Origin: UBA668 sp041918155 | Lineage (GTDB): Bacteria; Actinomycetota; Acidimicrobiia; Acidimicrobiales; Ilumatobacteraceae | Direction: 5' to 3' | Assembly (NCBI GenBank): GCA_041918155.1 | Contig: JAYRWH010000014.1 | Span: 1 to 64,000, forward strand | Length of the DNA stretch: 64,000 nt | Part shown: piece after piece, positions 43,710 through 50,435 of the stretch | How the letters are laid out: every line of letters begins with the position of its first letter | Position numbering within the stretch: the stretch's first letter is position 1 | Notes under the pieces: generated by a model | The model's input: only the letters and a program-made list of their open reading frames with translations | Database searches by the model: none | What the model was told of the DNA's origin: nothing | Made by a program: the position numbers and the translations under genes

Positions 43710-44138
43710 TCAGTCGTCGAGTCCGAAGTCGGGTTCATCGGGCAGCTCGGCGTCGAGGAGATCGGCGAACCCGCCGGCCGCGTCGGGCAAGTCGGGCACT
43801 TCGGCCAGGTCGGGCACTTCGGCCAGGTCGGGCACTTCGGCCAGGTCGGGCACTTCGGCCAGGTCGGGCAGATCGCTGGGATCGGCTGCGTCGCTGACGC
43901 TGCGGCCGTCAGCCGGGTCGTCACCGTCGGGCTCCGATGCTTCGTCGCGGCGCGAGCGAGGAGCGGTGATCGGATCGAACTCATCGTCGAACTCATCATC
44001 GACGGTCGTGAACGGATCGGCAGCAAGCGCGAGCGGGGCGTACTCCGCGGTCGACAGCGACTCCCAGTCGAGGGCCCCGCCCGGCTCTTCGAGCACCGTG
44101 AAGCCGGTCGTGGCGAACAGCGAGCTCCAGTCGGTCAC
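43710..44138 (-). CDS. Acidic repeat protein heading the dynamin operon
   Basis: A 142-residue, very acidic, probably disordered protein. The N-terminus (MTDWSSLFATTGFTVLEEPG) may be folded. A segment FDPITAPRSRRDE resembles the DDITxxR motif of other island proteins. Near the end the six-residue unit DLAEVP is repeated four times, encoded by an 18-bp DNA repeat. The GTG at 44138 is chosen because AAGGAG lies 9 bases upstream. It is 3 bp from the IniA-like gene and likely serves with it. No known family is recognised. Confidence 0.7.
   Translation of the reverse strand: MTDWSSLFATTGFTVLEEPGGALDWESLSTAEYAPLALAADPFTTVDDEFDDEFDPITAPRSRRDEASEPDGDDPADGRSVSDAADPSDLPDLAEVPDLAEVPDLAEVPDLAEVPDLPDAAGGFADLLDAELPDEPDFGLDD
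43791..43862. repeat. 18-bp tandem repeat, four copies
   Basis: The unit GTCGGGCACTTCGGCCAG occurs four times without change, followed by a partial fifth copy. It lies in frame within the acidic protein gene and encodes DLAEVP repeats. The perfect identity of the copies points to recent expansion. Confidence 0.95.
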
Positions 44139-44274
44139 GATCGTCGGCTCCTTTCGCTGGGGAATCGTCGGCAATCATGCCCCATCCGTTCGGCCCGGGT
44201 GGCCGATCCGTGGAGGGCCGGATCTGGCGCGTGTAGGTACGCGCTGACTCTGCGACGAGCGAGATGATTCCACA

Positions 44275-44292
44275 ATCGGGTGAATGCCCGAT
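44275..44292. promoter_or_regulatory. Island palindrome O1
   Basis: ATCGGGTGAATGCCCGAT, one of four related palindromes. It lies between the divergent 44328 (+) and 44138 (-) genes, 35 bp before the plus-strand ATG. GAATAT at 44317-44322 could be the -10 of a leaderless transcript, which would put the palindrome centre near -45. This spot suits an activator. Confidence 0.75.
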
Positions 44293-44327
44293 TCGGCACC
44301 CTCCCGAGATGTGGTCGAATATCGCCC

Positions 44328-46217
44328 ATGCCAGTTCCCGCAGCGATGATCAGCTCCACGCTCATCGACGAGATCGACGTGACCATGGAGGTCGAAGAAC
44401 TCGCCGACGACGTCACCCTCGGTGGTGCCCGAGCACACCGCGAGCAAGACGACTCGTCCACCGCCCGCATGTCGCACAAGAAGCCCACGACCGAGACCCA
44501 CGGCGGTGGCGACGGCGGTGCTGGCGGCGGCGGCGGTGGCGGTGGCGGCGGGAACGACAAGGACGACGACCACAAGGGCTTCTTCGAGTGGCTCGAGGGT
44601 GCTGCCGAGGACGCGGTGGAGTTCGTGGAAGACGTCGTCGAGGAGGTCGTCGAAGTCGTCGAGGATGTCGCCGAGGAGGTCGCCGAGGAGGTGGGCCATG
44701 TGGTGGGCGAGGCGCTCGACGCGGCCAACGCGGCGCTCACCGTCATCGGCGAGGCGGCGAGCGACGCGGCCGAAGCCGTGTTCGGAGTCGCCGAGGACGT
44801 CTGGAACTCCACCATCGGCCCCGCGGTCGATGCCGCGCTCGAAGGCCTCGAGGACGCCGGCGTGTTCGACTTCATCGACACGGTCACGCTCGGCGGCATC
44901 GACATCTCCTACGACGGAGGCGACCTGCACGTCGATCTCGGCATCGACGGCGTGATCTCCGTCGGACTCGATGTCGGCGAGGACGGGGTTTTCGCCGAGG
45001 GTTCGGTGATCGCCGTCGGCGAGGGCCACATGGGCCTCGGCAGCGACGGCTCGCTGAGCATGGGGGCGGGGGTCGATTACGGACCGCTCGGCTCGTGGAA
45101 CATGGACGCCGGCGTCGATGGCGACGGCGATGTCAGCCTGTCGGCCGAAGGAGAGCTGCACGTCCCCGACCCCACCGGCGGCACCATCGACCTCGAGGGT
45201 CGCGGCGGCTGGCAGCAGGACGGCGAGGGCTACACGGTGGAGGGCGAGTACTCGGTCGGGCACACCACGGCCACGGGCCAGCACGTCGGCGGTGGCCACC
45301 ATGTGCGCATCGAGGACGATGGCAGCGACAACGGCACCACCACGATCGGCGCCCACCAGGTGGTCGGCCAGAAGGGCCTCGGTGAGGTGCGCACCGAGGA
45401 GAACGTCACGATCTACGCCGAGGACGGCGAGATCACCGGCACCGAGGGCGAGGCCGTCCTGAAGATCGACACCGTCTTCGGCGACCGCGAGGAATCGATC
45501 ACCGTGTGGGACACCCAGCACGACGGCAAGGACGACGAGTCCGGTGCCGGCGGCAAGGGTGACGGCGGCAACCAGAACAACGGCAACACCGGCAACAACG
45601 GAGCAGGAGACAACGACATGCCCAAGGACGACGACCTGACCCTGCCGCGCCGACTGCGCCAGGCCCAGCATCACCAGCCCGTGGAGGACATCGAGCTGGA
45701 GGAGGTCGAGGCCGTGACCGGCTTCGGCGACAGCCCGGGCCTTCAGGGCGGAGACATGGTGCAGGCGCAGGGCATGGTGAGCGACACCCTCGACAAGATG
45801 ATGGAGGAGTTCGCCGAGCACGTGCAGCCGAAGATCAACGACGGCATCGACGAAGCCATGGACATGGTGTTCGGCGAGGACGGCACCGACGGCAACGGCG
45901 GCACCGACGACGACGCCGGATCGGGTGACGAGAGCGGCTCGGGCGAGGGTGACTCCGGCGGCGGCGACGAGTCGGGCGGGGGCGGCGAGACCCAGGGTCT
46001 GGCCACCGGCAAACGCGTGCACAAGCCCGTGATCGCACGGGAGGGCGAGGGCCAGATCGAGACATGGGGTGACGCCGCAGTGGAGTCAGCAAGTGACGCG
46101 CTCATCACCGAGGTCGGATTCCCGGCCGTCGCCCCCCACGAGGGCCCAGTGTGGGAGGACGATTCGATCGATCCAGCCTTTTCGCTGCAGGACGACGCGA
46201 TGGAGGGCAACCTGTGA
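44328..46217 (+). CDS. Large acidic, glycine-rich repeat protein of the island
   Basis: A 629-residue protein with no signal peptide. Order of parts: an N-terminal segment with ELADDVTLGGARAHRE (DDxT..R motif); a glycine run; a strongly acidic amphipathic helix (about residues 84-185, pattern VEEVVEVVEDVAEEVAEEVG); a beta-rich stretch of imperfect repeats (about 188-400, for example GGIDISYDGGDLHVDLGIDG); an Asn/Gly linker; and a Gly/Asp/Glu-rich C-terminus. It may be the counterpart of glycine-rich IniB in iniBAC clusters, but I see no sequence proof. The next gene overlaps its stop (GTGA). Confidence 0.75.
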   Translation: MPVPAAMISSTLIDEIDVTMEVEELADDVTLGGARAHREQDDSSTARMSHKKPTTETHGGGDGGAGGGGGGGGGGNDKDDDHKGFFEWLEGAAEDAVEFVEDVVEEVVEVVEDVAEEVAEEVGHVVGEALDAANAALTVIGEAASDAAEAVFGVAEDVWNSTIGPAVDAALEGLEDAGVFDFIDTVTLGGIDISYDGGDLHVDLGIDGVISVGLDVGEDGVFAEGSVIAVGEGHMGLGSDGSLSMGAGVDYGPLGSWNMDAGVDGDGDVSLSAEGELHVPDPTGGTIDLEGRGGWQQDGEGYTVEGEYSVGHTTATGQHVGGGHHVRIEDDGSDNGTTTIGAHQVVGQKGLGEVRTEENVTIYAEDGEITGTEGEAVLKIDTVFGDREESITVWDTQHDGKDDESGAGGKGDGGNQNNGNTGNNGAGDNDMPKDDDLTLPRRLRQAQHHQPVEDIELEEVEAVTGFGDSPGLQGGDMVQAQGMVSDTLDKMMEEFAEHVQPKINDGIDEAMDMVFGEDGTDGNGGTDDDAGSGDESGSGEGDSGGGDESGGGGETQGLATGKRVHKPVIAREGEGQIETWGDAAVESASDALITEVGFPAVAPHEGPVWEDDSIDPAFSLQDDAMEGNL

Positions 46218-46744
46218 GCGCGATCGCTTACCCCAATCCGGCGGTGCCGGCGCCCCATGCGTTCGTGCTTGACGTGCCCGACGGCTGGTCGGCGCAACCG
46301 GCGCCGCGAGGGCTGATGATGCTGACCCCCGACGAACACGACCCGGCGTTCCACCCCAACGTCGTGATCTCCTGCAACCGCGTCGCGGCCGACCTCGACC
46401 TCAAACAGGTCGGGGCCGAGGCGCTCCGGGCGGCCGCCCGCGTGGGCGACGATCCGGCGCTGGAGGTGGGCAAGGTGGGCCGTCTGAACGGCCGCACGGT
46501 GTACATCCAGACCCTCGCCGTCACCCTGCGCAGCACGGGCCAGCGCGTGGCACAACTGCACATGGTGTTTTTCGGCCCGGCCGACTCGATCGTCAGCACC
46601 GAGGCCGGGCGCACTGCCGACCTCTACACGTTCGTCGGTACCTGCCTCGACGCCGATGCCGTCACCTACGCGCCGCTGTTCCTCACGATGGCGACATCGT
46701 TCACGTTCGGGCCGCGCCTGGCGGTGCCCCGCCCCAAGGGCTGA
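46214..46744 (+). CDS. Hypothetical protein, LpqN/DcrB-like fold suspected
   Basis: A 176-residue protein without a signal peptide. Features: FVLDVPDGWSAQPAPRGLMM, NVVISCNRVAAD, YIQTLAVTLRSTGQRVAQLH and YTFVGTCLDADAV. A start of the form 'P-G-W', then 'P-N-V-V', then 'Q-L-H-M-V-F' is typical of the PsbP/DcrB/LpqN fold (DUF1795 type). The assignment is by pattern only. Translation is coupled to the large acidic protein, so it may be its chaperone or partner. Confidence 0.65.
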   Translation: MSAIAYPNPAVPAPHAFVLDVPDGWSAQPAPRGLMMLTPDEHDPAFHPNVVISCNRVAADLDLKQVGAEALRAAARVGDDPALEVGKVGRLNGRTVYIQTLAVTLRSTGQRVAQLHMVFFGPADSIVSTEAGRTADLYTFVGTCLDADAVTYAPLFLTMATSFTFGPRLAVPRPKG

Positions 46745-46763
46745 GGCACGCGCCGGCGGCGGG

Positions 46764-47282
46764 TCAGAGCAACGGGTCGTCCAGCGTGGGCGCCTCGTCG
46801 ACGGCGAACTCGTTGGCGTTGGCGTCGAGTTCGGGCATCGCCGTGTAGCCGGCGGGCACGTCCGCGAAGTTCAGCGACATCGACTCGTGCGGCATCGGGT
46901 CGGCGCCATCCACCCCGATCTCGATGAAGCTCTCCTTCAGCGTCCCGGCCTCGGAATCGAAGCCGCCACGATCGGCGGCCTTCTGCACGACGCCGTGCAC
47001 CTTGCCGGGAGCAGAGCGACCGGTCTCCAGGCCATCGTCGGGATCGTCGCCAGTCACATGGCCGATCTCGTGCGTTCCTGTGTCTCCCAATTGCACATTG
47101 GGCGTCTTGTGTGCGAAGTCGGTGTCGTCCCACACGGCCGGTAACTCGACGGGCTCGTCGTCGCCGGACCACTCGGGTGTGGCGACGGACTCCTGCACCT
47201 CGGTTTCGTACTTCAGCTTCGGAGCCACTGGGCGAGCCCTGGTGATGTCGTCCGAAGGGTCGTGCTGGTCGCGGCGGGCCAT
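46764..47282 (-). CDS. Small acidic island protein (DDITRARP type)
   Basis: A 172-residue acidic, probably disordered protein. It begins MARRDQHDPSDDITRARP, nearly the same as the start of the 48716-49282 product. A second shared element is AVWDDTDFAHKT, matching the DDTDIVH repeats of the 49373-49915 product. GGAGG lies 6 bases before the ATG and palindrome O2 lies 60 bp upstream, so it has its own promoter. Not a recognised family. Confidence 0.7.
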   Translation of the reverse strand: MARRDQHDPSDDITRARPVAPKLKYETEVQESVATPEWSGDDEPVELPAVWDDTDFAHKTPNVQLGDTGTHEIGHVTGDDPDDGLETGRSAPGKVHGVVQKAADRGGFDSEAGTLKESFIEIGVDGADPMPHESMSLNFADVPAGYTAMPELDANANEFAVDEAPTLDDPLL

Positions 47283-47342
47283 GTGCTTCCTCCAAGTGGT
47301 GAGAACGTGCTCGCATCATGCGCGGAGAGGTCATCCTCGCGC

Positions 47343-47360
47343 ATCGGGCGAACACCCGAA
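47343..47360. promoter_or_regulatory. Island palindrome O2
   Basis: ATCGGGCGAACACCCGAA, two mismatches from the consensus. It lies 60 bp before the ATG at 47282 (minus strand). CATGAT, a possible -10, starts 23 nt after it in the direction of transcription. Confidence 0.75.
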
Positions 47361-47365
47361 TCCGG

Positions 47366-48487
47366 TCAGCGCACCGAAGCGTCCACGAGCAGCCCCACGA
47401 CCTCCCGTTCGCCCTCGTGGCGCAGTACGAACTCAGCGACAGTGACGCTCTCGAAGCCAGCCTCCGTGAGGGCCGTGCGCACCGCTGCAGAGTCGTGCTC
47501 GAAGCGGCCGGTCTCCGTGAGGCGATAGCCGGGCGCACGGACGTCGTGACCATGTTCGAGGGTGAACAAGAAGGTGCCGCCCGGAAGGAGCGCCGCGCGA
47601 GCTGCTGCGAACGTCGGCCGCAGCTCGCCCAGGTAGTTGAGCGTGTCGGCCGACACCAGCATGTCGAACGCCGCCGGTCGCGCAGTGAGGAACTCGACGA
47701 GATCGCCGGCGACGAGTTCGTCGTAGCAGCCGCGCTCGCCAGCCTTGGCGAGCATGCCGGCTGACAGGTCGACTCCCACGAGACGGCCGGCGAGATGGCG
47801 CACCAACTCGCCCACCTGGCCGGTGCCGCACCCGAGGTCGGCGAGCGCACCGCTGGCCGGCGGCCACCCCCGCCCGGCCAGCAACTCAGCGAGGCGGTCG
47901 GCCACACGTCGGGGCGCACGGTATCCGAGCTGGGCGAGATGGTCATCGAACTGAGCGGCGTAGTGGTCGAACAACCGGCGCACTTGGTCGGCCGGGGCGA
48001 TCTCCGCGGTACCGCCGGTGTAGGCACGAAGGAAGAACTCGGCGGTCTCGTCCCCAGGGCAACACGTGGCCCAACCGCGCAACGCCTCGACCACGCGGTC
48101 ACGATCTCCTGCCCGGCGATGCGCCGCCACCAGCCTCGACCACGCCGATCGTGAGGAGGGATCGAGTTCTGTGAGCCGTTCGGCCGCCCACGCCGCGGCG
48201 CCCACGCGACCCGCAGCGAGCGCACGCCCGGCCAACTGACCCAGCTGGCTTTGCAGCTCACGTCGCGTCGGCAAAACCATGGCAAGCCGGCCGAGCAGCT
48301 CGATCGCGTCGTCGAGGCGACCGACGATCTCGTAGGCCCGCACGAGGTCGTGATGCACGACGGCGCTCGTCGTGCCGAAAGCGATGGCTGCCTCGAGCCT
48401 GCGCACGACGGCCTCGGCGTCGCCCGCCGCGAGCAGCCGCCCGGCCTCGTCGTGCAGCTCGCTCCCGTTCGGCGGCAGCGGGGTCAC
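47366..48487 (-). CDS. TPR-containing SAM-dependent methyltransferase
   Basis: A 373-residue protein. Residues 1 to about 150 form helical TPR-like repeats (AGDAEAVVRRLEAAIAFG, LDDAIELLGRLAMVLPTRRE). The C-terminal part is a class I methyltransferase with motif I LADLGCGTGQVGELV (about residue 216), the acidic loop GVDLSAGML and motif IV-like FDMLVSADTLNYLGEL. It resembles the 'predicted TPR-methyltransferase' group (COG4976), whose substrates are mostly unknown. The GTG start overlaps the stop of a small acidic-protein ORF, so a modified partner within the island is possible. Confidence 0.8.
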   Translation of the reverse strand: MTPLPPNGSELHDEAGRLLAAGDAEAVVRRLEAAIAFGTTSAVVHHDLVRAYEIVGRLDDAIELLGRLAMVLPTRRELQSQLGQLAGRALAAGRVGAAAWAAERLTELDPSSRSAWSRLVAAHRRAGDRDRVVEALRGWATCCPGDETAEFFLRAYTGGTAEIAPADQVRRLFDHYAAQFDDHLAQLGYRAPRRVADRLAELLAGRGWPPASGALADLGCGTGQVGELVRHLAGRLVGVDLSAGMLAKAGERGCYDELVAGDLVEFLTARPAAFDMLVSADTLNYLGELRPTFAAARAALLPGGTFLFTLEHGHDVRAPGYRLTETGRFEHDSAAVRTALTEAGFESVTVAEFVLRHEGEREVVGLLVDASVR

Positions 48488-48657
48488 AGGTTGAGGTCGT
48501 CGAGCTCTTCGACCTCGACGCCGGCGGGGCTCGATTGGCCGAGTCGCTCGGTGCTCGCGTCGTCTCTGCCGGCCGCCGAGCGCCCGCGTGGCAGCGTCAC
48601 CTCGTCACCGTCGGCCGTCTCGCGACGACGGGCGTAGAAGATTCTCTCCTCCTCCAT
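48484..48657 (-). CDS. Small ORF sharing a C-terminal tail with the 49373 gene
   Basis: A 57-residue reading frame with strong third-position GC, ending VEVEELDDLNL. The 49373-49915 product ends VEVEGLDDLNL. No ribosome site precedes the ATG at 48657, and the coding pattern continues upstream of it in this frame to about 48722. It is therefore more likely the true C-terminus of the 48716-49282 protein, displaced by a frameshift near 48720, than an independent gene. Its stop overlaps the methyltransferase start. Confidence 0.5.
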   Translation of the reverse strand: MEEERIFYARRRETADGDEVTLPRGRSAAGRDDASTERLGQSSPAGVEVEELDDLNL

Positions 48658-48715
48658 CAGGCCGTTGCCGGTGGGGTCGTCGGCGCTGTGGCGGATTCGG
48701 CTGCTCCTGTGGCTG

Positions 48716-49282
48716 TCACGTGCACTCGATCGAGTCCTCGCGACCCAAGGACGCCTGCGGTGGCCCACCGTCGAACGGCGACTCGTCGTCGAGATCGAGT
48801 GGCTTGAACTCGGGGCCATCGCCGACAGCAAACGCGATCTCCTCGTAATCGTCGGCCGCAGCGACCACGACGCCTGGGAAGCCGTCGACGTCAGCGTCGG
48901 CGACGACCTCGTGGCTGACGGCGATGACCATGATGCCGTCCGCATCGGGGCCGTCGTCGGCATCGTGCTGATGCGACCGGCGGGGCCCCTCGCTGCGCTC
49001 GGCGGACTGGCCGGTGGCAACGTCGCGCGGGCTCTTGATGTGATCGACGTCATCGAGCCCGGTGAGCTTCGCCGCGATGCTCTGTGTGCCAGCGGCGCTC
49101 GATTGTCCGAACGAGGTGCCATTGCCCTGGAGCGCACCGACCGAGGCATCGGGACCCTCCCGCTCGGGCACCTCGCTCGACGATGCCTCGACCGCGATCT
49201 CGATCTTCGGGGTGGCCGACGCGGCGGCGCGGCTGCGGGTGATGTCGTCCGACGAATTGTCGTGGTGGTCTCGGCGTGCCAT
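48716..49282 (-). CDS. Small acidic island protein (DDITRSR type), possibly frameshifted
   Basis: A 188-residue acidic protein starting MARRDHHDNSSDDITRSRAA, closely like the 46764-47282 product. The middle is disordered (His/Asp/Gly-rich) and includes IMVIAVSHEVVADADVDG. The frame ends at IECT*, whereas the neighbouring frame continues with a tail shared with another island protein. A single frameshift would give about 265 residues. AGGAGG lies 9 bases before the ATG, and palindrome O3 lies 67 bp upstream. Confidence 0.65.
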   Translation of the reverse strand: MARRDHHDNSSDDITRSRAAASATPKIEIAVEASSSEVPEREGPDASVGALQGNGTSFGQSSAAGTQSIAAKLTGLDDVDHIKSPRDVATGQSAERSEGPRRSHQHDADDGPDADGIMVIAVSHEVVADADVDGFPGVVVAAADDYEEIAFAVGDGPEFKPLDLDDESPFDGGPPQASLGREDSIECT

Positions 49283-49349
49283 TGGTGCTGTCCTCCTGGT
49301 CGTGATTGTGAACGTCCTCGAATGGTGGCCTGACGGCCCACCTTCGCGC

Positions 49350-49367
49350 ATCGGGTGAACACCCGAT
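49350..49367. promoter_or_regulatory. Island palindrome O3
   Basis: ATCGGGTGAACACCCGAT, a perfect palindrome apart from the two central bases and identical to O4. It lies 67 bp before the ATG at 49282 (minus strand) and just past the stop of the 49373-49915 gene. CCATTC, a possible -10, starts 25 nt after it. Confidence 0.8.
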
Positions 49368-49372
49368 TCCCG

Positions 49373-49915
49373 TCACAGGTTGAGGTCGTCGAGTCCTTCG
49401 ACCTCGACACCCACGGGCTGGGCGGAGGACCCGTCATCGGCGACACCGAGAAGACCGCCACCCATGTTGTTGCTGTAGATCGAGTCGCCACCCAACGCGT
49501 GGACGATGTCGGTGTCGTCGAACACGACGGCCGTTCCACCATCGAACGGCTCGGCCGCGACGACCTCGGACCGATTCAACTCCGGGTTCTTGTTGTTGAG
49601 CATCTGGACGCGGGGCTGCAAGCGCCCTTCATCCCCGGCCTGGTGGTTCGAGAGGTGGGTCTCGTCGTTCTCCACCTCGATGTCGTGGCCGCGGCCAGCG
49701 CCGTCGTCGACCCCCCAGAGGATCTCCCCCGTGGAGGTGTCGATCAGCGTCGATGACTCGTCGACGACATGCACGATGTCGGTGTCGTCCAGCACCGCTG
49801 CGCGGTCGCTGTCGTCATCGGCGAGCGGCGTCGACTTGTCGATGCGCTTGCGGAACGGTCGTGGCCGGGCGATGTCGTCGCCGTCGAAACTGCTGGTGTT
49901 CAGTCCAAAGCTCAT
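49373..49915 (-). CDS. Small acidic island protein with DDTDIVH repeats
   Basis: A 180-residue acidic protein. The N-terminus has the island motif as DGDDIARPRPFRKR. Two copies of a roughly 30-residue repeat follow, AAVLDDTDIVHVVDESSTLI and TAVVFDDTDIVHALGGDSIY, each ending about 20 residues later in GVDDG or GVADDG. It ends VEVEGLDDLNL. It lies 7 bp after the 49923-50273 gene, in the same transcript. No known family. Confidence 0.7.
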   Translation of the reverse strand: MSFGLNTSSFDGDDIARPRPFRKRIDKSTPLADDDSDRAAVLDDTDIVHVVDESSTLIDTSTGEILWGVDDGAGRGHDIEVENDETHLSNHQAGDEGRLQPRVQMLNNKNPELNRSEVVAAEPFDGGTAVVFDDTDIVHALGGDSIYSNNMGGGLLGVADDGSSAQPVGVEVEGLDDLNL

Positions 49916-49922
49916 GGTCAGC

Positions 49923-50273
49923 TCAATCCTCGAGATCGTCGGTGTCGGGTCCGTCCACCAGGGCTTCGAATTCCTGACAGTTCTTGTTCATCACCCCGAG
50001 CGCGGCGTGGTCGCGCAACTCGGGCAGGCCGTACTCCTCGATCTCAGCGATGTTCTCGAACTCCCAACCCCCGTCCCGATCGGCCACAGCGTCGTGCACG
50101 AACCTGAGCGCCCTGGCGCCGAGGTCATGGGCATCCGGCGCCGCGTCCAGGCTCGGGGTCACGGTGGTGTCGAGCGGCCCCGACTGACGTTCCGCGCGGC
50201 TGAGCATGATGTCGTCATCGAGATGGCCAGCCACCTGGTCGATGCCGAGCTCCTTCGGGTTGTACTGGGTCAC
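49923..50273 (-). CDS. Small acidic island protein (LDDDIMLSRAE type)
   Basis: A 116-residue protein. A divergent copy of the island motif is DDDIMLSRAERQ at about residue 20. The C-terminal half seems folded (WEFENIAEIEEYGLPELRDH, MNKNCQEFEALVDG). The GTG at 50273 follows AAGGAGG by 9 bases, and palindrome O4 is 54 bp upstream. It heads the 50273-49373 transcript. Confidence 0.7.
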   Translation of the reverse strand: MTQYNPKELGIDQVAGHLDDDIMLSRAERQSGPLDTTVTPSLDAAPDAHDLGARALRFVHDAVADRDGGWEFENIAEIEEYGLPELRDHAALGVMNKNCQEFEALVDGPDTDDLED

Positions 50274-50327
50274 TGGCCTGCCTCCTTGGGCTCACTACGA
50301 ACCATGCCAGCCGGCGGCCCCTGGCAC

Positions 50328-50345
50328 ATCGGGTGAACACCCGAT
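50328..50345. promoter_or_regulatory. Island palindrome O4
   Basis: ATCGGGTGAACACCCGAT, identical to O3. It lies 54 bp before the GTG at 50273 (minus strand), between the fusA terminator and the gene. CATGGT, a possible -10, starts 22 nt after it. Confidence 0.8.
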
Positions 50346-50358
50346 TGTGGCACGAAAT

Positions 50359-50397
50359 GGAAGGGCCCAGTCCCGGGATCCGGGACTGGGCCTTTCC
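50359..50397 (-). terminator. Terminator after fusA
   Basis: A very strong hairpin with an 18-bp stem (one G-T pair) and a 3-nt loop, the core being GGCCCAGTCCCGG and its complement. It lies 38 bp past the fusA stop and separates it from palindrome O4 and the island genes. Confidence 0.85.
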
Positions 50398-50435
50398 AGA
50401 AGCCTTGTCGGGAAGAAGCCCTTCCCCGAAGCCGA

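Noticed and set aside
43791..43862. Possible CRISPR-like repeat
   Set aside because: The copies are directly adjacent with no spacers, keep a reading frame and encode a peptide repeat.
44175..46022. 615-codon open frame on the minus strand opposite the large acidic protein
   Set aside because: It is the antisense shadow of the 44328-46217 gene. Third-position GC, the DDVT motif and the coupled downstream gene all support the plus strand.
47343..49367. Palindromes O2 and O3 as transcription terminators, since they follow stop codons
   Set aside because: They have no T tract, the same sequence occurs at O1 between two divergent starts where no gene ends, and all copies keep a fixed distance to a downstream start.
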